DNA from: Limnoperna fortunei
Lineage: Eukaryota; Mollusca; Bivalvia; Mytilida; Modiolidae
Reading direction: 5' to 3'
DNA length: 64,000 bases
Assembly: GCA_944474755.1 (NCBI GenBank)
Contig: OX104119.1
Location: 83,704,896-83,768,895 of the forward strand
Shown here: piece by piece, positions 56,243 through 64,000 of the stretch
How the letters are laid out: the number at the start of each line of letters is the position of its first letter
How positions within the stretch are numbered: position 1 is the stretch's first letter
The notes under the pieces: generated by a model
Told to the model about the DNA's origin: nothing
The model's database searches: none
The model's input: only the letters and a program-made list of their open reading frames with translations
Translations under genes and position numbers: made by a program

Positions 56243-56553
56243 TGTAGTGAAATATGTGGGAGACCAAGTGGGGTTGCTAATCCCAGCTCCCAGCAGGTGG
56301 GGGTAAAGGTTGGATCCCTACGTGTATGTGCAATAACCTGATAATATACGTCGGTAAGATGGCGTCTAGTCTCGGCTGTAGCAGAGAAGGTTCCACACTA
56401 ACCACCATGCGTCTACGTGACTGCACGCTGGATCCGGATCCCTCTAGGCTCTTCATCCGTCAAGCATCAGTGGTAATGCACATCCCCAAGTAACCCCGGG
56501 CGTAAATGGGTCTGACTAATCCCCAGAATAAGGAGGCGCCTAATTTCACCACA
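56243..56553 (-). repeat. 5' LTR of the Gypsy-type element
   Basis: 311-bp partner of 46,176-46,486 in the same orientation. The outer minus-sense flank ends TGGGAT. Confidence 0.9.
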
Positions 56554-56799
56554 ATCCCAAATCCTCTCGGGTCTTTTCCCAGTTGGAACTTTGTTGATTT
56601 GTTTGCAAGACTGATTCATGCACATTACTCTTAAAATGGATCCCAGACCAAAGTCGTTAATATTCAGGGCATGTTTAAGCTGTAGTGGTAATCCACAATA
56701 TTTGCAATCCATATTGTCAGCAATAACACCCAACTCTACTACTCTGCGTCCCTGCCTCCAGGTATCTGCAGGTGGTGTGATGTTCGTCATTTTCGTCAA
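56554..56799 (-). pseudogene. Mutator-like transposase-domain gene, exon 1, upstream part
   Basis: The minus strand reads TWRQGRRVVELGVIADNMDC, then KYCGLPLQLKHALNINDFGL, then GSILRVMCMNQSCKQINKVP and TGKRPERIWD, where the LTR begins. GRRxVELxxLAxxxxCxxCxxxL, GLGSxLxIxC and VxTGKR are the landmarks of the N-terminal zinc-bearing part of invertebrate Mutator-like transposase-domain proteins. The frame continues (VNSKLAL) at 46,175 beyond the retrotransposon. The true start is not clear: Met at about 56,790 or an upstream exon. The codons after IWD in this frame are LTR-encoded. Confidence 0.75.
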
Positions 56800-56879
56800 T
56801 AACTTCTTCGTGATTTACATGAGAGACATCTGGTGTTTTAGATATAATGCCTCAAATACTGTGGCGTATCAATGATCTA

Positions 56880-58080
56880 AAGAAATAACCTTTTGAATTT
56901 GTCTCTTTTTATGTCCATCTCTGATCGCCGCGAGTTTGTTTACATTTTTCTCCGTGTTAAATCCAATTTTAAGCTTGCCCATTACCGATATAAATGTATT
57001 AAAAAGATCATGAAACAGCGTAAAAATATCAAAATGTGTGTATAAATTGTATAAAACGTAAAAATATTGCTGAAACCATCTCGTCTGCTTCCTTGTCGAC
57101 AATGTAAACAATTATAGATTATTTGCGTTTTTTGAAACGAGATGCGTTTTCTCGTCCATATCTCATCGAAGGGCGACAGCCCTGAGATGAGATGACGAGA
57201 AAATGCATCGAGTTTCAAAATACGTAAATAATCTGTTTATCGCTGTTTTGTAACATTGTGACGTCACAGTGTTTACTTAACGACGTCTTGACAGCGATCT
57301 GAGATGGGCCTATCTCACGTTAGTAGAGTGAGATGGAATAATATCGCACACAACAATCAAAGGAAAATACTGCAAAATAGCGATAATAAACCGGAAGTCT
57401 CGATTTCCGTTGTCGTTTATTTTTCCAAAAGTAGACATCTAATTAGGTTTAAAACGTTTCACACATTTTATAAAGTATTTATCATCGATTGTATTATTTA
57501 TTACACGTAAAATTATTTTCTTATTCCTTTCGTTTTACAATATCTCATTCCCATCTAGGGTGCGCAAAACGGGTCAAAACCATGACCAGCAATCATCCTT
57601 AACTATTTTGTGTGTAACTTAATGAGATGAAGCCACTACTGCACGTACATAATTTTAAGATATATAGAGATTAGGCGACCAAGTTGTTTTAAATAGATGT
57701 CGTCTTGGCCATAATACGAAGTCAAAGAGTTATATTTTAAATAATGAATCGCGTCGCAAGTGTATGCTATGCAACTGTCCACCACACACTATCCAGTTTG
57801 TTTTGATGGTCTGAATCGACGTGTTGCAAATGCGGAATATTTTATACTGTAAATATTTATAATAAACTGTCGCAAGCGAAACAATTTTATAATTTGTAAT
57901 AGAAATTAATTTATACAGTAAGATTTAATTTTCCTGCTAATTACTGATATAATATAGTTTTATTGTTTTAGTTTCATTTGCATCTGTTTATATGCTCATA
58001 TTATTGTTTGATATCACTTTTCTGTATTCACGAGGGATATTCAGTTTCATACATTCAAATAATCCCTGTATTTTAATTTT
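56880..58080. other. No gene; contains a long hairpin
   Basis: Apart from the inverted repeat at 57,115-57,236 there is no recognisable feature. Confidence 0.45.
57115..57236. repeat. Long imperfect hairpin
   Basis: The left arm (ATTATAGATTATTTGCGTTT, TTTGAAACGAGATGCGTTTT, CTCGTCcatATCTCATC) and right arm (GAGATGAGATGACGAGAAAA, TGCATCGAGTTTCAAAATAC, GTAAATAATCTG) pair over about 50 bp with several mismatches. The loop is about 18 nt containing GGGCGACAGCCC, itself a small stem. Confidence 0.8.
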
Positions 58081-58137
58081 CACTACCTGAATATAGCTGA
58101 AATATTCTTCGTAAGACGTAAAACAACAATCAATCAA
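58080..58137 (+). repeat. 3' tail of (CAAT)n-tailed SINE
   Basis: CCTGAATATAGCTGAAATAT, TCTTCGTAAGACG and CAACAATCAATCAAAT match the family 3' end. Confidence 0.6.
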
Positions 58138-58139
58138 AT

Positions 58140-59495
58140 ATGAAGATTGTTCGCAAAAGCCTTCTTCATAAGTCCTTATAACTGAGTTAAGCTTAACTAT
58201 ATATGATGTAAACAATATGAGCTGGAAGGGATAATAATATTGTTGTCACAGAGGAGGAAATGGACAAACGAAAAGCTTAAATCTCCATTTTTATATTTTT
58301 TCTGCTTCTCAATTAAAAAAATTAGGTAAAATGCTGAACTATTACTGTCCGCAAAAAGATAGTTAGTTTTTAACACCCAATCCATCATAAAACCATGCAA
58401 TATGAGCCACAAGGGGGTGTTTCAAATATGCATGAAACTTTGTGAATTTGTAAGTCTTACTGATATAAGACTTTATCTAAAATATTTCAACTGAACCCAC
58501 TCTCTGTAAGGAGCAAGGCTATTTTTAAAATCCGGCAACCAGTTCATCAGCTCAGAAAAAGCATTTTTTTGTGATTTTTCACTAAGTTCAGTTGTAAATA
58601 AAATCAACACTATACAAATTTCAAACATTTTCTTTTTATTATGTGTAAATATGGTTGTCAAACTTACATTTTCATTAAAAGCTACAAATTTTAGATCCTG
58701 TGCCAAGGGGAGATAATCATGTCCCATTGCCCGTTGGAAAAAAAACAAAAATATCACATTTAAAAAAACTATTACAGTTTCTAATCCAATGGTGATAATT
58801 AATATAATTAAATACTATTACAGGGTTAAGGCATGGTACAAACTAATAAGAGAATAAAATCAGTGGGCACTCATTTTCTTTTATCTTAGACGGAGACACA
58901 AAAGTGGCGAAATTTTGCTATTTTTCTCAAAAACTCTAAAAATTTCTATTTTTGTAAAGTTAATAATAAAATTGACCATGTTGACACAGCATCAATTATT
59001 ACACAAATCAGATTGCACAATGACATATAATCATTCCAGGAACATTTAAACAAATATTCTTAGCTTGGGTAACAGTCAACATGAGTATGACCTTCGTGCA
59101 ACCTTGGCACTTTTGCTGTCAATGTGTTACATAAAGTAGTTTGAAGAAGACCTGAATTTTTTCTTGTTAAATATTCATATATTTAGTATGAGTGAATGTA
59201 AACCATTAATTTAAAAATAAAACCTTGTTTTTAACTTTCTTTCAGATGTTTAATTTTTCTTGAAGGTGTGAGGCTAACAACACAGCGTTTTGGGATACCA
59301 ACAATAGCCCAAATTTAATATTAAATTTTAAGACACCGTAGACTCAAAATCGCAAACATCACCATCAGCAATTAACTTATACATAATTGTAAAGACTGCT
59401 CCATTTCTACACCTTTCTTTAGTCCATAGAATGTATAATATAAAGATTAGAATGGCTGTCTTCCATGGAAGACTAATGTCGCCTGCGTCTTTAAA
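58140..59495. other. No recognised gene; one unfamiliar ORF
   Basis: The minus ORF at 58,473-58,757 (94 codons) ends with a plausible-looking soluble peptide (NAFSELMNWLPDFKNSLAPY), but I recognise no family. It could be an exon of the neighbouring minus-strand C2H2 gene or chance. Confidence 0.35.
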
Positions 59496-59500
59496 TATTC

Positions 59501-59655
59501 AGTAAACAGGAAGTAGATTAGTTACAACCAAAAAATCTCTTCACACCATATAGTATATATGTCCACTATATGTAAAATCTTAAGTACTGGGTAAACAGGA
59601 AGTAGCTAATATTAAGACATAAAATCGCTGTACACCATATAGTACTATAGGACAA
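59501..59655 (+). repeat. Two-copy ~92-bp tandem repeat
   Basis: GTAAACAGGAAGTAG followed by ATAAAATC/AAAAAATC and ACACCATATAGTA occurs at 59,502 and 59,591. The second copy is shorter. Confidence 0.65.
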
Positions 59656-60035
59656 AGCTACATACCAAATATCAATAGGCTGTGGCATGTAGTTGCATGG
59701 AAATCTGTGACGCAAGTTTTTGTGACTCCACAGGATGACGGATAGTGTCAAAGTGACTCAATATATGTGGCTTTGCAACACGTTGCAGGCGACATAATAA
59801 ATGATCGTAAATGATTAGGATAAAAGTCCAATGTATTGTTTCCAATAAATTTGCTTCAACGTAAAAAAGAACATGAGTGCGAAGGATGGATAACTTTCCG
59901 GTGGACCTAAAACAAGATGTCCCCAAACAGTTAATGTAATTTAATAACAAAAAATCATTTGTAACCTAATACATTTTCGTTTTATTAAAGACAGTCTGCT
60001 TTTGGTAGGTAGTTTATTTTTCACTATTAGAACAT

Positions 60036-60686
60036 TTAATTATTTGGAGTAAAAGGATCAAGACCTTTTAACATAATTCTATCAGTTAAGCTGGACATGT
60101 TCTCTTGTCTTTCGGACATTAAAATTTCGGATAACACTTCATCTAGTTCAACTTCATTCAATAACGTTTCATTTTCAATGGCAATTACTGGTTTCTCCTT
60201 CCTTGTATTTTGTTTAGAGGTGAAACTTGCAAACAGGCTTTTGATTTGGTTGATAGACAACCATTCGTCTGGGGAAAACATTTTTGACCCATCATCATTT
60301 CTCTGTTTCCTAAGCCTTTCCGAAATCTCATCATAGTAAGGACGTTTTCCAGTCTTTTCTCCTTCATCATAAATATCCCTTAAAAAAGCCTTCACTTTTT
60401 GAGAAAATCGACCAATTCGACGAGTTTTCTTTAATGCCCATCCTTTATCAACATCATCTTCTGGGGTACACAATATTGTAGACTGTTCGATTACAGCTTT
60501 ATATTCACCTCCAATTGTATTGCATTTGTCAGCCCACATTTTTTTTACAATGTCTGTTCCAGACTGTTTTGCATATAGGTGTACTCCATTCAAGATATGT
60601 CTTTCTAGGCCATTTGCTGTTGCGAATTCATTTTGACATCCTGGTTCTGAACAGGCAAAACCCCTGCTGGTGTTATCTTGTTCTTC
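60036..60686 (-). CDS. C2H2 zinc-finger protein, terminal exon
   Basis: A clean acceptor (ATATTTTGCAG) precedes 60,686. The exon then reads EEQDNTSRGFACSEPGCQNE, with a C-x4-C-x12-H-x5-H finger (residues about 12-35), running through GLERHILNGVH and later KGWALKKTRRIGRFSQKVKA. A conserved-looking domain FLRDIYDEGEKTGKRPYYDE and then MFSPDEWLSINQIKSLFA follows. The exon ends with an acidic tail and stop at 60,036. The W-A-L-K...RF...Q...F...G..TG.K....V...MR....G...F...E.L...QI..FF series is known to me from uncharacterised invertebrate and cnidarian proteins, often in many copies. The frame is intact over about 215 codons, unlike its surroundings. Upstream exons were not identified. Confidence 0.7.
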   Translation of the reverse strand, partial: EEQDNTSRGFACSEPGCQNEFATANGLERHILNGVHLYAKQSGTDIVKKMWADKCNTIGGEYKAVIEQSTILCTPEDDVDKGWALKKTRRIGRFSQKVKAFLRDIYDEGEKTGKRPYYDEISERLRKQRNDDGSKMFSPDEWLSINQIKSLFASFTSKQNTRKEKPVIAIENETLLNEVELDEVLSEILMSERQENMSSLTDRIMLKGLDPFTPNN

Positions 60687-60689
60687 CTG

Positions 60690-61615
60690 CAAAATATTGT
60701 AACAAAAATGACTAAAATATATAAAAACACCAATGACACCCCTTATATAATGGACACATTCTATCAATGTTAAACGGACAGCATCTTTTACGCATAAAGG
60801 ATTAACCACATATCTTTGGCAAAGTAAAGTAATGTCTACAAAACTGCAATATTCTTTACTCTATGGTGATTTAAATTATTGTGAATTTTAGAAAAAAACA
60901 TCAAATTTTTCTGTAAGCATGATAAGCATGAGGTTGTCAAAAGGGGTGGAATTTTAATATGACTTGTTTATTTATATCCAGACGCATATCAATGAGAATT
61001 TTGACCATGTTAGTTTGAGAAGGATGGGAAACTGGTTACGAATGACAGGAATATAACAATCTACATGTAAAACCATTGGGAAAAAGCCAAAGAAATCTCA
61101 TACAATTGAGACTAGGATTTCAGGTCTCTGACAAGGCTCTGCTGAGGCAAAGGCAGGGGCAGATCCTGGATTTTAGTGTTTTGGGTGGAGAGGGTGTAAA
61201 GATTATTTTTAGTGTTTTTTACAGTTTTAGGGAGGCTATATCCGGTACGCCCTTCCTTGGATCCGAGCCTGAGAGATGTTGGGATATCTTGCCCAAGGAG
61301 ATTTCCTTGTCCTGTAACCTCAACAGAATTTGATTCTTTTTCTCACCCTACACAAAGCTTCATAGTCAGACTTGCCTGACATGAATTTCCATGAACCAAT
61401 CTATTTTTTTTATTTTTGAAATTTCAGATTGACTAAATTCAAAATTGTTCGTAACACCAGGTTTCTTTCCTTGTATTGCACATTGTCCATTTTCATAGTT
61501 CTACAGAACACAGACATTGGCTGTTTTTTATGACGTCATAATTAGCTGTTTAACCTGTGTAAAGAAGTGAAAGTTCACTTCTGGGTTCTTTTACAGATTT
61601 TGCCTAGATCTGTCA
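60690..61615. other. No gene; MITE-like repeat near 61.2 kb
   Basis: Apart from the palindromic repeat listed at 61,152-61,275 I see no domain. Upstream exons of the C2H2 gene may lie here unrecognised. Confidence 0.35.
61152..61275. repeat. Possible MITE
   Basis: CAGGGGCAGATCCTGGATTT and CCTTGGATCCGAGCCTG form imperfect inverted ends around a T-rich middle. Confidence 0.35.
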
Positions 61616-61617
61616 AT

Positions 61618-62713
61618 TGTAGTGAATCACAACAAATAAAAATTTAAATTTATTATAGAACAAAACAAAACAAAAGAACATATTTACAGAACAAAATCAA
61701 AACCTTTCACACCTCAATCTCACCACGCCACTCAACATACAACTATCTGACAAATTACAACAGAAAACATAAAAATCTAGTAATAAAGTCAGTTCATCAC
61801 AGTCTTAAATTTATCACATACGTTTTCCATTGAAACATGTACGACTTTCCAAATTGAAATGAATTCTTTTTCAATAAATGTTTGTATTCTGCAATATAAC
61901 TTTATTGCTATTCAAACTCGCATATGAATCCACCCGCCAAAGTAATAAACAAATTACTCAGTCAATATAACAAATTTTCATAAATTACTAATTATAAATT
62001 GTCTTCCAAATCTTCAACTCGTACTACAAATTACAGGTACTCCCTGCATGCTATTTAATACAGGTAGATAAACACCAAGTACAAGATTGTCTGTACACAA
62101 TCCAAAATCTGATTGGTATAAAATAAAATAATGGTCCGATGGACAAATCAAACGTCCTGGGCACTCCAAATCATGATGAAAGCAAAACAGCCAGAAAAAT
62201 CCCCTGTGAAGGAACAAAATGCCTATTTTGAGACAAATGCACTTAAGTATTTGAACCCGCGTAATTAATTCATATAATATCCGCAACGCGCCAATTATAC
62301 AAGCAATTTAAACATGCAAACCCGTGTGAAACTTAAACAAGGATAACCGGGCGGAGTTGGACAACATGTGCAACTTAAAAACCTACCTGGGAACCTTTTA
62401 ATGCCCTGGTGAGCTCAAATAACCTGGAAATTTCTTTATTACATTTCTTTTATGTTGAACTCTGACAATAATCAGGTTCCATCTCAAGTTTGCACAAACC
62501 ATGTGCTCAGACTCTAGCACATCTTATCAGTTCAATGCCTAGGTGCCCACTGACACACCTGAGGCAAAACTGGTTCTTCTTGTGTTATTTTAATACTTAA
62601 CCTTCAAAACCTGTTACACCTGTTCAGGTTGATTAGTACTATAAATAACATATCTGTACTAGTAAAGTACAATCAAAAGAGAGATAACTCTAATTTATCT
62701 CTACAACTTTACA
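61618..62713 (-). repeat. Candidate 3' LTR of a second Gypsy-type element
   Basis: The minus strand shows TTAGTGGGGAGGAT (polypurine-like) followed by TGTAAAGTTGTAGAG at 62,713. A matching CA end (GATTCACTACA) is found at 61,618, giving about 1.1 kb. The 5' LTR is outside the window, so neither the length nor the ends can be confirmed. Confidence 0.4.
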
Positions 62714-62867
62714 ATCCTCCCCACTAAGGAGACAAAATGACATTTTTGTCCGACCCCTTTAAAAACCCTCACCGTATCCTGGAAAAGAAATACTTACCTC
62801 AACCAAGCAAAAAGTAACATAACTACAATCCTGTAATATAATACAAACTTGAGAATTCAGGGGATTC

Positions 62868-64000
62868 CTATTCATCAATCCTAGACAATGCATCCGCTAC
62901 AGCATTTAACTTACCTGGTACATAACTCACTGTATACTTTAGTTCTTGAAGAGTCAAACTCCACCTCAAAAGTCTTTGATTATTCATCTTCATCCTCTGA
63001 AGCCACTGCAAAGGAGCATGGTATGTTTCAATGATAAACTCTTTACCATCCAAGTAAATCCACAAAGCTTTCACTGCCCAAACGATGGCATAACATTCCT
63101 TTTCAATGACAGAATACTTACGTTCAGCATTAGAGAACTTTTTGCTCATGTACAAAATTGGATGCCTACCATCCTCAAATTCCTGCTCAAGGACACAACC
63201 TACACCTGTTTTACATGCATCTGTTCTGACAATAAATGTCCGAGCAAAATCCGGAGTTCTCAAAACTGGGTCTGCTGCTACCAATGACTTCAGTTTTTCA
63301 AAACAGCTCTGATGCTCCTCAGTCCAAGTTACCTTATTTGGCAAACTCTTCTTTGTCAAATCAGTGATACAAGCCGAATACTTTGAAAAAGAAGGCACAA
63401 ATTTTCTATAGAATCCAATAAGACCAATAAATTGACGAACCTGTTTCTTAGTGGTTGGAGGCTTGAATTCCATAATGGCACTCACCTTATCACTGGTTGG
63501 CTGAATTTCTCCATTACCCACCAAATGACCTAGAAATTCTAACTTATAAAATCCAAGGTTACACTTCTTGGGACGAGCTGCAATATTTGCCTTTCTGAGT
63601 GCCAACAATACTGACCTGATGTGTTCCAAATGCTCTTCAAAGGAATCACTAAAGATGCCAATATCGTCAATGAATGAGTCTGAAAATTCCTGGCAATCCT
63701 GTAAAACTTTCCTCATAAGACGCACAAATGAGGCACTAGAATTTACCATTCCAAACGGCATAACAGTAAACTGACATTGTCCCATTGGTGTTACGAAGGC
63801 ACTCTTCTCTTTAGCATCATCGTCAAGACTAAGCTGCCAGTAACCCTTGGTAAGATCAAGTTTACTTATGTATTTGGCTTTCCCTAGTTTAGATAATACA
63901 GTTTCCATACTAGGCATGGCTACAGGATCAAACTCTGTAACTTTATTAAGGTCTTGATAATTAACACAGAATCTTATTGAAGAATCCTTTTTCTTGACAA
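62868..64000 (-). CDS. pol: RT and RNase H of a second Gypsy-type element, partial
   Basis: The minus-strand frame is open from the window's right edge. It reads RFCVNYQDLNKVTEFDPVAM, YISKLDLTKGYWQLSLDD (first Asp), FGMVNSSASFVRLM, SFIDDIGIFSDSFEEHLEHI (FIDD box), LEFLGHLVG and FIGLIGFYRKFVPSFS. RNase H follows with FIVRTDACKTGVGCVLEQE, YSVIEKECYAIVWAVKAL and NAVADALSRIDE, then a stop. All RT catalytic residues are present with no frameshift in view. The integrase expected after ADALSR is absent: only about 155 bp separate the stop from the polypurine tract. The intervening sequence contains GAGGTAAGTA and TTCCAG splice-like motifs. Confidence 0.85.
   Translation of the reverse strand, partial: VKKKDSSIRFCVNYQDLNKVTEFDPVAMPSMETVLSKLGKAKYISKLDLTKGYWQLSLDDDAKEKSAFVTPMGQCQFTVMPFGMVNSSASFVRLMRKVLQDCQEFSDSFIDDIGIFSDSFEEHLEHIRSVLLALRKANIAARPKKCNLGFYKLEFLGHLVGNGEIQPTSDKVSAIMEFKPPTTKKQVRQFIGLIGFYRKFVPSFSKYSACITDLTKKSLPNKVTWTEEHQSCFEKLKSLVAADPVLRTPDFARTFIVRTDACKTGVGCVLEQEFEDGRHPILYMSKKFSNAERKYSVIEKECYAIVWAVKALWIYLDGKEFIIETYHAPLQWLQRMKMNNQRLLRWSLTLQELKYTVSYVPGKLNAVADALSRIDE

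Larger units (their letters stand above)
46176..56553 (-). mobile_element. Ty3/Gypsy-type LTR retrotransposon with PHD finger and accessory ORF
   Basis: Two 311-bp LTRs (TGTAGTGAAAT...CACCACA on +) flank a minus-strand gag-protease-RT-RNase H-integrase order, the Gypsy order. A primer-binding site and polypurine tract are in the right places. Distinctive parts are a helix-hairpin-helix at the gag start, about 20 Gln-rich repeats, a PHD finger after integrase and a roughly 430-codon ORF between pol and the 3' LTR. The LTRs differ at roughly eight sites by eye. Multiple frameshifts and stops make this copy defective. It is inserted in exon 1 of a Mutator-like gene and itself contains a TRIM (52,659-53,105). 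Confidence 0.9.

Overview
This window is eukaryotic, AT-rich and dominated by nested transposable elements. Bacterial gene organisation is absent. Most coding stretches are short, frameshifted pieces of reverse transcriptases, transposases and their accessory domains, and several carry spliceosomal-type GT/AG junctions. The repeat repertoire points to a lophotrochozoan, most probably a bivalve mollusc: tRNA-derived SINEs with a conserved central block, a SINE family ending in (CAAT)n, dispersed repeats ending in runs of GACGGAC, Mutator-like transposase-domain genes and several LINE types. The taxon is an inference from these families, not a direct observation.

Layout. 0.5-7.5 kb holds two decayed LINEs on the minus strand, Jockey-like and Tx1/L1-like. 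7.5-26 kb is gene-poor with SINEs, foldbacks, a Penelope-like fragment, a CR1/Jockey-type LINE (15.7-17.3 kb) and a reverse-transcriptase fragment with its 3' tail (22.2-23.1 kb). 26,169-41,149 is one 15-kb DNA transposon. It is bounded by an 8-bp direct repeat and by two mirror-image terminal arrays of about 170-bp units (11 and 13 copies), each unit carrying a palindrome built from the element's own terminal motif. Its interior, invaded by several SINEs, encodes a decayed DDE-type transposase, an OTU/vertnin-like domain and an F-box-like ORF.

41.4-46.2 kb holds a second copy of the Jockey-like LINE with a SINE in it. It is followed, on the minus strand, by the remains of a DEDD-type exonuclease split by a 987-bp terminal-inverted-repeat element, and by exons of a Mutator-like transposase-domain gene. 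That gene is interrupted by a 10.4-kb Ty3/Gypsy-type LTR retrotransposon (46,176-56,553, minus strand). The retrotransposon has a helix-hairpin-helix gag N-terminus, long Gln-rich repeats, protease, RT, RNase H, integrase, a C-terminal PHD finger and an extra ORF preceded by a splice acceptor. Nested inside its gag is a 447-bp TRIM whose 178-bp LTRs each carry a tRNA-like pol III promoter.

57-61.6 kb has a long hairpin, a SINE tail and the terminal exon of a C2H2 zinc-finger gene. The window ends in a second Gypsy-type element (RT plus RNase H, no integrase) that runs off the right edge.

The insertions can be ordered: the Mutator-like gene is oldest, the Gypsy element landed in it, and the TRIM landed in the Gypsy element. 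Almost nothing here looks like a functional host gene. The best candidates for conserved coding are the C2H2 exon, the F-box-like ORF and the intact RT/RNase H ORF at the right edge.
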